Shown one piece after another: positions 1 to 4,823 of a stretch of 8,315 nt of DNA. The stretch's first letter is position 1; every line of letters starts with the position of its first letter. The notes under the pieces are model-generated. The model was not told the origin of the DNA. It saw nothing but the letters and a program-made list of their open reading frames with translations, and made no database searches. The position numbers and the translations under genes were made by a program. This DNA is from Domibacillus sp. (GTDB taxonomy: Bacteria; Bacillota; Bacilli; Bacillales; Domibacillaceae), in the NCBI GenBank assembly GCA_031177795.1, contig JAPSKG010000097.1:1-8315 (forward strand), read 5' to 3'.

Positions 1-336
1 AACAAACAGTTGAGCAAAGCCGCTTTTACTTCGAGGCTTTTCAAGCACTTGTACATGATGCTGTTTTAACCAGTTAAGTGTTTGCGCATAATCGGTAACC
101 CGAAGCGCAAAGTGTCCTTCACGGCTTGATAAAAAGCCGTTTTCCCGAATGGTTTGGGAAAACGGAGCAACAAGCAAGTGAATTTGCTGATGGCCGGCAG
201 CAAACCAGGCTCCTTCAAAATCAAAAGGCGGGCGTTCTAGTTCTTTTAAACATAAAACATCCCGGTAAAATGATTTTGCTTTTTGCAAATTTGTTACATT
301 TACTCCAACATGATGAAGTCCTTCATATAAAATCAC
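1..336 (-). CDS. VOC-superfamily (glyoxalase/fosfomycin-resistance fold) protein, 3' end cut by window
   Basis: This partial gene encodes at least 112 residues of a vicinal-oxygen-chelate protein, a fold that includes glyoxalase I, extradiol dioxygenases and fosfomycin-modifying enzymes. The start is typical of the family: LHHVGVNV at residues 6-13 with the first metal-ligand histidine, then KAKSFYRDVLCLKE at 20-33. A second half-repeat begins at GHFALRVTDY, where its histidine would be another ligand. The usual C-terminal segment (FxDPDGNxIEL with the glutamate ligand) would follow just past the window edge, so perhaps 10-25 residues are missing. The start is GTG at 334-336, with an AAAGGAG ribosome binding site about nine bases upstream. 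The HPr-like gene lies 48 bases upstream on the same strand, so the two are probably cotranscribed. The fold is clear, but substrate and metal cannot be told from this fragment, so a specific enzyme name is not justified. Confidence 0.85.
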   Translation of the reverse strand, partial: MILYEGLHHVGVNVTNLQKAKSFYRDVLCLKELERPPFDFEGAWFAAGHQQIHLLVAPFSQTIRENGFLSSREGHFALRVTDYAQTLNWLKQHHVQVLEKPRSKSGFAQLFV

Positions 337-384
337 AGGAACTCACTCCTTTACAGCGGAAAACAACTTTACTGTCAACGGTCA

Positions 385-633
385 TTATAACACTTCAACC
401 GGCAGTCCGTGTTTCCAGAAAACACGGGCCATTTCCATTTTCGCTTTTGCTTCGTCAGGCCCTTTAATATCCAGCTTAAAAGATTTGCAGCTTAAAATAC
501 TGTAAGCTAAACCAAGCATGCTTTTTGCATCAAAGCTTTTGGAATTTGCACGAATTACGATAGTTGAGTTGAATTGAGAAGCCGTTTCATTTATTTCAGC
601 TATGATTTTGGCAGAAGCTTTATCAAGAGACAT
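385..633 (-). CDS. HPr-like protein lacking the catalytic histidine, with regulatory serine kept
   Basis: This 82-residue protein resembles the phosphocarrier HPr of the sugar phosphotransferase system. From memory of Bacillus HPr, NETASQFNSTIVI (15-27) matches the helix-1 end and next strand, and FDAKSMLGL (34-42) matches the NLKSIMGV segment around Ser46. The match makes Ser38 the counterpart of Ser46, the HPr kinase target. Extending the alignment back without gaps puts Ser7 at the place of catalytic His15 and Lys9 at Arg17, and removes the first strand. It therefore should not carry phosphate in the PTS relay, and a regulatory role like that of Crh is more likely. The short N-terminus is not a start-choice error: an in-frame TGA lies seven to nine bases upstream of the ATG. 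An AAAGGATG ribosome binding site precedes the start. It is the first gene of a unit with the VOC gene. Family assignment is fairly sure; function is unknown. Confidence 0.8.
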   Translation of the reverse strand: MSLDKASAKIIAEINETASQFNSTIVIRANSKSFDAKSMLGLAYSILSCKSFKLDIKGPDEAKAKMEMARVFWKHGLPVEVL

Positions 634-658
634 ATTTCTTCATCCTTTTTTTTCTTCC

Positions 659-688
659 ACTATACCTCTCTTATTGATGGGGTGTCTT
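659..688 (-). promoter_or_regulatory. Possible sigma-A promoter for the HPr-like/VOC unit
   Basis: Reading the minus strand, AAGACA (688-683) and TATAGT (664-659) are separated by 18 bases. The -10 box matches five of six consensus bases and the -35 box four of six. It lies about 25 bases before the start codon of the HPr-like gene. The surrounding AT-rich DNA gives many chance matches, so this is tentative. Confidence 0.35.
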
Positions 689-781
689 TTTTTGTTCTTA
701 TCGTCAATTAAATTTATTTTGTTTTCTTTATCTCGTTTTTTACATAATAAGGGAAAAATGGTGAGCTAAAGCGTATTTTAG

Positions 782-806
782 GTTTAGTTTTTTTTTAGCC
801 GGGAAT
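782..806 (+). promoter_or_regulatory. Sigma-B-like general stress promoter
   Basis: GTTTAG at 782-787 and GGGAAT at 801-806 are separated by 13 bases. This fits the sigma-B pattern GTTTAA-N12-15-GGGTAT with one mismatch in each box. It sits about 40 bases before the start codon of a dehydrogenase whose closest B. subtilis relative that I recall, YdaD/Gsp39, is a known sigma-B regulon member. The agreement of motif and gene identity makes the call stronger than the motif alone. Confidence 0.65.
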
Positions 807-833
807 ACTTTTTGGGTAAAACAAACAAGGGAT

Positions 834-837
834 GGAG
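834..837 (+). promoter_or_regulatory. Ribosome binding site that decides the dehydrogenase start
   Basis: GGAG at 834-837 lies nine bases before GTG 847. The in-frame ATG at 832 overlaps this site and has only AAGGG directly against it, too close to serve as a ribosome binding site. GTG 847 is therefore preferred. Confidence 0.55.
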
Positions 838-846
838 TTGGAAATT

Positions 847-1722
847 GTGACCAAAGATAAATACGAACGAATTGATGAACAAACCCCTCCTCAAACACAA
901 AGTGAGCAGCCCGGAATTGAATCGGAAATGACGCCGGAACCCATTTATGATGATTTGGAATATATGGGTTCCGGAAAGCTTGCGGGAAGGGTCGCTCTTA
1001 TCACAGGAGGCGACAGCGGAATTGGGCGGGCTACAGCGATTGCATTTGCCAAAGAAGGCGCAAATGTAGCAATAGCGTATTTAAATGAACATCAAGACGC
1101 TGAAAAAACGGTCCAGGCAATTGAAGCCTACGGTGTTAAAGCGCTAAGTGTAGCAACAGACATTAGCGACCCGGAAAACTGTAAAAAGCTTGTTGATAAA
1201 GTGATTGCTGAATTTGGAGGTTTAAACGTTCTTGTTAACAATGCGGCAAAGCAGTTTCCGACAAAAGACTTTTTGGCTATTACACCGGAGCAGCTCCAGG
1301 AAACGTTCCAAACAAACATTTTCTCTATGTTTTATTTAACGCAAGCCGCTCTGCCTCATTTGAAAAAAGGGGATGCCATTGTTAATACTTCATCAGTGAC
1401 TGCTTACCGCGGTTCCCCGGAGCTAATTGATTATTCTTCTACAAAAGGGGCTATTACTACTTTTACGCGGTCACTGGCTGCTAATTTGGCCGCCAAAGGA
1501 ATTCGTGTAAATGCGGTAGCCCCAGGACCGATTTGGACACCACTTATACCTGCAACGTTTAATGAAGAAAAAGTTGCCAAGCATGGGGACAGTACACCAA
1601 TGGGGCGGATGGGGCAGCCAGCTGAAAACGCACCGGCTTATGTTTATTTAGCATCAAATGATTCCACATATGTTACGGGACAAACGATTCACGTGAACGG
1701 CGGCGATTACATTTCCTCGTAA
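847..1722 (+). CDS. General-stress short-chain dehydrogenase (Gsp39/YdaD-like SDR)
   Basis: This NAD(P)-dependent oxidoreductase has 291 residues from the GTG start (296 from an upstream in-frame ATG at 832). An N-terminal extension of about 45 residues contains PPQTQSEQPGIESEM, a hallmark of the YdaD/YhdF-type 'extended' SDRs of bacilli. The Rossmann cofactor loop TGGDSGIG is at 53-60 and NNAA at 131-134. Catalytic residues are Asn157, Ser183, Tyr196 and Lys200 (YSSTK), followed by PGPIWTPL at 226-233. The C-terminus TGQTIHVNGG is complete, and length matches the family. The physiological substrate of these proteins is unknown. A sigma-B-like promoter precedes the gene and a strong terminator follows, so it is probably monocistronic and induced by general stress. 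SDR identity is certain; the YdaD versus YhdF relationship is from memory and not tested. Confidence 0.95.
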   Translation: MTKDKYERIDEQTPPQTQSEQPGIESEMTPEPIYDDLEYMGSGKLAGRVALITGGDSGIGRATAIAFAKEGANVAIAYLNEHQDAEKTVQAIEAYGVKALSVATDISDPENCKKLVDKVIAEFGGLNVLVNNAAKQFPTKDFLAITPEQLQETFQTNIFSMFYLTQAALPHLKKGDAIVNTSSVTAYRGSPELIDYSSTKGAITTFTRSLAANLAAKGIRVNAVAPGPIWTPLIPATFNEEKVAKHGDSTPMGRMGQPAENAPAYVYLASNDSTYVTGQTIHVNGGDYISS

Positions 1723-1726
1723 CAGG

Positions 1727-1757
1727 AAAGCACCTGTCGGCCGACAGGTGCTTTTTT
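1727..1757 (+). terminator. Intrinsic terminator of the dehydrogenase gene
   Basis: A perfect inverted repeat, AGCACCTGTCGG followed by CCGACAGGTGCT (1729-1752), is flanked by AA and a run of six T. The stem would be ten or more pairs with GGCC as the loop. It starts a few bases after the stop codon. Confidence 0.93.
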
Positions 1758-1843
1758 AATGTAAGAAAAACTAACATATTATTGTATTTTTTTATGTTTT
1801 CCTTTATTCTATTAAAGTAGAAAACTATTATTTTAAAAGAAAC

Positions 1844-1852
1844 GGAGAGGTG
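1844..1852 (+). promoter_or_regulatory. Ribosome binding site that decides the symporter start
   Basis: GGAGAGGTG contains GAGGTG, which matches the anti-Shine-Dalgarno sequence. GTG 1850 lies inside this site and cannot easily be the start. TTG 1856 follows at a usable spacing. Confidence 0.5.
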
Positions 1853-1855
1853 TCT

Positions 1856-3292
1856 TTGGAAGAGTTCGTGTCAGGTTTAAATGCTGTTTTATGGAGTGAA
1901 CCGGTTATTTACATTTTGCTTGGCGTTGGGTTAGTTTTTTCAATTTTAACTCGTTTTTTACAAGTGCGCCATATAAAAGAAATGATTGTGTTAATGTTTC
2001 AGGGAAAAAGTTCAGACGCAGGAGTTTCATCGTTTCAGGCATTGTCAATTGCGTTGTCGGGACGCGTCGGCACAGGAAACATTGCCGGTGTTGCTACAGC
2101 TATTTTTTACGGCGGTCCTGGCGCAGTGTTTTGGATGTGGGCGATTGCCTTTATTGGCGCCTCCAGTGCATATGTTGAGTCCACGCTAGCTCAAATTTAT
2201 AAAACAAAGCAAGACGGACAGTACCGTGGCGGTCCCGCTTATTATATTGAAAAAGGGATTGGATGGAAATGGTTTGCTGTACTATTTGCTGTTGCCGCAC
2301 TAATCGCCATGGCAATTTTAATGCCGGGTGTTCAATCCAACTCGATTGCAGCCGGGGTTGAAAATGCATTTGGAATCAGCCCTGTTGTTACCGGTATTAT
2401 TATTGTTGTATTGCTCGGCTTTATTATTTTTGGCGGTGTAAAGCGTATCGCTAATGCCGCCCAGATTATTGTGCCGTTTATGGCACTTGGTTACATTCTG
2501 TTATCTATTATTATCGTCGCTATGAATATCACAGAATTGCCAGCAGTTATCTCATTAATTTTCCGCAGTGCATTTGGAGTGGATCAAGTATTTGGCGGCT
2601 TGCTCGGTATGGCTATTTCCTGGGGTGTTAAACGCGGAGTTTATTCAAACGAAGCAGGACAGGGAACAGGCCCCCATCCGGCCGCTGCGGCCGAAGTTTC
2701 TCATCCGGCCAAGCAAGGTTTAGTTCAAGCATTTTCTGTGTATATTGATACATTGTTTGTTTGTTCAGCAACCGCTTTTATGATTTTGTTTACAGGCATG
2801 TATAATACCCAGGCAGAAGATGGGACAATACTTGTTAGCAACCTTGAAGGAGTGGAAGTTGGTCCCGGCTTTACACAAGCTGCAATTGACAGTGTTATTC
2901 CAGGACTTGGGGCTGGCTTTGTAGCTGTGGCACTTTTCTTCTTTGCTTTTACAACAATCATGGCTTATTACTATATTGCTGAAACAAATATTTCTTATTT
3001 AATGCGCGGTAAAACAAGTCCAATTGCCATTAATGCACTTCGATTTATTTTGCTTATCACAACTTTTTATGGGGCAACAAATGAATCAACGCTTGCCTGG
3101 GCTCTTGGCGATGCCGGACTTGGCATTATGGTTTGGCTGAACATAATTGCGATTGTGATTCTGGCAAAGCCGGCCCTTATTGCATTAAAAGACTATGAAC
3201 AGCAGAAAAAGCAAGGTCTTGACCCTACGTTTGACCCAAAAGCGCTTGGCATTAAAAACGCAGACTTCTGGGAAAATAAAGATAAGAAATAA
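1856..3292 (+). CDS. Sodium:amino-acid symporter, AGCS (alanine/glycine:cation symporter) family
   Basis: This integral membrane protein has 478 residues from TTG 1856 (480 from GTG 1850), the usual size for the AGCS family, which takes up alanine, glycine or glutamine with sodium or protons. The family's N-terminal motif GRVGTGNIAGVATAI is at 69-83, followed by GGPGAVFWMW and a GGPAYY segment. The second hallmark, GVKRGVYSNEAGQGTG, is at 257-272. About ten or eleven hydrophobic segments are visible. The C-terminal cytoplasmic tail, with FDPKALGIKNADFWE, is also family-typical. The variant SNEAGQGTGPHP differs from the SNEAGMGSAP I recall for AlsT-like members, so the substrate should not be transferred from AlsT. 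It stands alone between two terminators. A convincing promoter was not found in the AT-rich 90 bases upstream. Family is certain, substrate unknown. Confidence 0.95.
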   Translation: MEEFVSGLNAVLWSEPVIYILLGVGLVFSILTRFLQVRHIKEMIVLMFQGKSSDAGVSSFQALSIALSGRVGTGNIAGVATAIFYGGPGAVFWMWAIAFIGASSAYVESTLAQIYKTKQDGQYRGGPAYYIEKGIGWKWFAVLFAVAALIAMAILMPGVQSNSIAAGVENAFGISPVVTGIIIVVLLGFIIFGGVKRIANAAQIIVPFMALGYILLSIIIVAMNITELPAVISLIFRSAFGVDQVFGGLLGMAISWGVKRGVYSNEAGQGTGPHPAAAAEVSHPAKQGLVQAFSVYIDTLFVCSATAFMILFTGMYNTQAEDGTILVSNLEGVEVGPGFTQAAIDSVIPGLGAGFVAVALFFFAFTTIMAYYYIAETNISYLMRGKTSPIAINALRFILLITTFYGATNESTLAWALGDAGLGIMVWLNIIAIVILAKPALIALKDYEQQKKQGLDPTFDPKALGIKNADFWENKDKK

Positions 3293-3297
3293 ACAAG

Positions 3298-3328
3298 AGC
3301 CCGCGGCTTAAAAGCTTGCGGGCTTTTT
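3298..3328 (+). terminator. Intrinsic terminator of the symporter gene
   Basis: AGCCCGC (3298-3304) pairs with GCGGGCT (3318-3324) around a 13-base loop that can partly fold further, and a run of T follows. It begins six bases after the stop codon. Confidence 0.88.
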
Positions 3329-3473
3329 GTTGTTGCGCCGCTTTCCCGTTTAAAGTATTTAGGGCAAAAAACAATCTTTTCAAAACAAAAAAAGAATAGC
3401 AAGCCGAACAACGGATACTCAAATAAAAAAACAAAACAGCCATCTTAAAAAAAGAAATAATTTAACCAATTAA
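3329..3473. other. A-rich intergenic stretch, no gene seen
   Basis: This stretch is low in complexity and has many A runs on the plus strand. Open frames on the minus strand here read as lysine/phenylalanine-rich translations overlapping the symporter end and carry no recognisable motif. I see no RNA gene or repeat. Confidence 0.5.
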
Positions 3474-3510
3474 AAAAAGCCGCAAGAAACTCAATTCCAG
3501 GTGGCTTTTT
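3474..3510 (-). terminator. Possible hairpin terminator facing the small minus-strand reading frame
   Basis: AAAAAGCCGC (3474-3483) and GTGGCTTTTT (3501-3510) can pair around a 17-base loop, with one G-T wobble on the plus strand and one mismatch on the minus strand. On the minus strand the arm ends in seven T. It lies ten bases after the stop of the small frame at 3520. The large loop makes it weaker than the other terminators in the window. Confidence 0.45.
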
Positions 3511-3519
3511 CTCGGGTGT

Positions 3520-3627
3520 TTATTTTTTTCGTCTTTTTCTTTTGAGAATCAAGATCCGTACGGCGATAAACCCGATAAAAACGAAGAAACCTCCAAGAAT
3601 GAATCCGTATTTAATTAGATCTTCCAT
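3520..3627 (-). CDS. Possible 35-residue basic membrane protein
   Basis: This short frame starts MEDLIKYGF and has one hydrophobic stretch of about 20 residues (8-28, rich in Ile, Phe, Gly and Val). It ends in KRKRRKK, a strong positive-inside signal giving an N-out/C-in single-pass membrane peptide. A terminator-like hairpin follows the stop. Against it, no Shine-Dalgarno sequence precedes the ATG. The frame also stays open upstream to about 3825, with another in-frame ATG at 3693 that would give 57 residues. A second frame (3726-3926, GTG start) ends nearby in the -1 register, so this may be the tail of a longer gene broken by a one-base indel. I do not recognise any family. The membrane-like composition is clear; expression is unproven. 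Confidence 0.4.
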   Translation of the reverse strand: MEDLIKYGFILGGFFVFIGFIAVRILILKRKRRKK

Positions 3628-3931
3628 AATGTTGTGTATAGAACAATAATAATTGGGGTATTTACCCTTTTTATAATGAGCAGGATCTACCATCGGCAAC
3701 TGGTGAGCAAAGTAAAACGCAGCCCCTAAAGTTTTTCGTCCTGTCCTCTCGAATAATTTGCTTTTGCCGCTTGCAATATTAAAGCTGGCTGGTGAAAATA
3801 AGCCGGCGTGAAAACGAATAAACCATCATCTTTTAATAAAACGGTTTCTTGAAAAATTAGGTGGGAAAGTCCCGGTTTAAAATCAAAAAACAAGTTGACT
3901 TCAGGAAAAATGTCATGTAAAATCACTTTCG

Positions 3932-3960
3932 TTGACTTTTTGAACTGTAAAAAATAAAAT
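3932..3960 (+). promoter_or_regulatory. Sigma-A promoter of the Rrf2-IDEAL-OYE-tautomerase unit
   Basis: TTGACT at 3932-3937 and TAAAAT at 3955-3960 are separated by exactly 17 bases. Each box matches five of six consensus bases. It lies about 30 bases before the start codon of the regulator gene and is one of the best promoters in the window. Confidence 0.8.
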
Positions 3961-3966
3961 TACAGT
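3944..3966 (+). promoter_or_regulatory. Inverted repeat over the -10 box, candidate Rrf2 autoregulatory operator
   Basis: ACTGTAA (3944-3950) and TTACAGT (3960-3966) form a perfect 7-bp inverted repeat around a 9-base A/T spacer. It covers the -10 element, so a bound dimer would block RNA polymerase. A wider pair, TTGAAC (3940-3945) and GTTCAA (3969-3974), flanks it on a slightly different centre. Rrf2 regulators commonly bind AT-rich dyads and repress their own genes. That this protein binds here is inference. Confidence 0.55.
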
Positions 3967-3975
3967 ATGTTCAAG

Positions 3976-3982
3976 AAAGGGG
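3976..3982 (+). promoter_or_regulatory. Ribosome binding site that decides the Rrf2 gene start
   Basis: AAAGGGG ends only three bases before ATG 3986 but nine before TTG 3992. The TTG start gives the family-like N-terminus MNSDFTIAVH. Confidence 0.5.
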
Positions 3983-3991
3983 AACATGTTT

Positions 3992-4411
3992 TTGAACAGT
4001 GATTTCACAATCGCTGTCCATAGCCTTGTTTATTTGGCTTATTTGCCAGGGCATATGGCAAGCAGTGAAGCGATTGCATGCAATGTAGCTACCAATCCGG
4101 CACGTATTCGGAAAATAATGAGTATTCTCCGTAAAACCGGTTTCGTGAAAACAAAAGAAGGCACACGCGGAGGATACCTCCTCGGATTAAAGCCTGAAAA
4201 CATTACACTTGGCCAAATTTACCAGGCAATTTCGCTTGGTGCGTTGCATCCAAACTGGCAAACAGGGGATCCTGGCCATGAATGCCCGGTGTCATCTAAA
4301 ACGCAGCATGTTATGGATGATATTTTTCAAGAAGCGGAAAATTCCGTGGCAGTACTTTTAGATCAATATACGGTTGCAGCTGTTCTACATAAAATTAAAA
4401 CAGATGGATAA
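3992..4411 (+). CDS. Rrf2-family transcriptional regulator, two-cysteine (HypR/YwnA-like)
   Basis: This winged-helix regulator has 139 residues from TTG 3992 (141 from ATG 3986). The N-terminal helix FTIAVHSLVYLAYL (5-18) is followed by the helix-turn-helix around residues 22-50 (SSEAIACNVATNPARIRKIM). The wing is GTRGGYLL (57-64), then the LGQIYQAI dimerisation region. Only two cysteines are present, Cys30 in the HTH and Cys98 in ECPV. The spaced three-cysteine motif that holds Fe-S clusters in IscR, NsrR and RsrR is absent. The arrangement, including the CPV segment, recalls B. subtilis HypR/YwnA, which senses disulfide stress and controls a flavin nitroreductase. Here the third gene of the unit is also a flavin oxidoreductase. 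It probably represses its own promoter through the overlapping dyad. Family is certain; the signal is inferred. Confidence 0.92.
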   Translation: MNSDFTIAVHSLVYLAYLPGHMASSEAIACNVATNPARIRKIMSILRKTGFVKTKEGTRGGYLLGLKPENITLGQIYQAISLGALHPNWQTGDPGHECPVSSKTQHVMDDIFQEAENSVAVLLDQYTVAAVLHKIKTDG

Positions 4412-4437
4412 CCGGTTGATGTAGGGAAGGGAAAAAA

Positions 4438-4755
4438 ATGAAGAACAAAATACATTTTAACGTGGGTGACTGGGTTCAAGGCGAAACGTGGGATAAACAA
4501 AAAATCTACGGTTATGCTGTAAAGATAGAGGATCCGGAAGACATCATGAAAGTATATATCGTCGACTCCGTCAATAAAGAACTGATCGGCAGAATGATTC
4601 ATGTTTTATCTAAATCAATGGGGAAAGTGCCGAAGGCTGATTTAGAAGAAACACAAATTGAGCAATTGATTGATATTGCTCTTGCAACAAAAGATGAACA
4701 GTGGTTCGGACAATTAATTACCCAGCTGCAAAGCATAAAAAAACAATATTCCTAA
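4438..4755 (+). CDS. Small IDEAL-domain protein
   Basis: This 105-residue soluble protein has two parts. Residues 6-60 look beta-rich (FNVGDWVQGETWD, then KIYGYAVKIED and MKVYIVDSV), like the small barrel-type N-terminus seen in some Bacillus IDEAL proteins. Residues 72-98 (TQIEQLIDIALATKDEQWF and on) match the IDEAL helix pair, named for a motif of the form IDxAL followed by a charged D-E/K-x-x-F segment. IDEAL domains occur mainly in Bacillales, and their function is poorly known. The start is ATG with a GGGAAGGG ribosome binding site, 26 bases after the Rrf2 stop, so it belongs to the same transcript. Its steady association with the regulator and oxidoreductase cannot be judged from one genome. 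Domain assignment is good; role is unknown. Confidence 0.82.
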   Translation: MKNKIHFNVGDWVQGETWDKQKIYGYAVKIEDPEDIMKVYIVDSVNKELIGRMIHVLSKSMGKVPKADLEETQIEQLIDIALATKDEQWFGQLITQLQSIKKQYS

Positions 4756-4823
4756 TGAGCTTTCGGTCCTCTACTGGGTTTGCTTGAATGGAACCGGTAC
4801 TAATCTCAAAAGGAGTTTTTTAA

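Noticed and set aside
126..467. 113-codon plus-strand open frame across the VOC gene and the end of the HPr-like gene
   Set aside because: It lies antisense to two well-supported genes, has no ribosome binding site and its translation shows no family features.
814..819. GGGTAA as an alternative sigma-B -10 box
   Set aside because: The -35 position at correct spacing reads TTAGCC, which does not fit, whereas GTTTAG with GGGAAT does.
1782..1818. Sigma-A promoter for the symporter in the AT-rich gap (TTGTAT with TATTCT, or TATTAA/TAAAGT as -10)
   Set aside because: The matches are three or four of six bases in very AT-rich DNA; none stands out enough to list.
3654..3670. GGGT-ATTT-ACCC followed by T5 as a terminator
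   Set aside because: The stem is only four pairs, and no plus-strand gene ends nearby.
4756..4823. Internal promoter before the Old Yellow Enzyme gene (TTGCTT with TACTAA or TAATCT)
   Set aside because: Spacing is 12-15 bases and the boxes are poor; read-through from the Rrf2 promoter is simpler.
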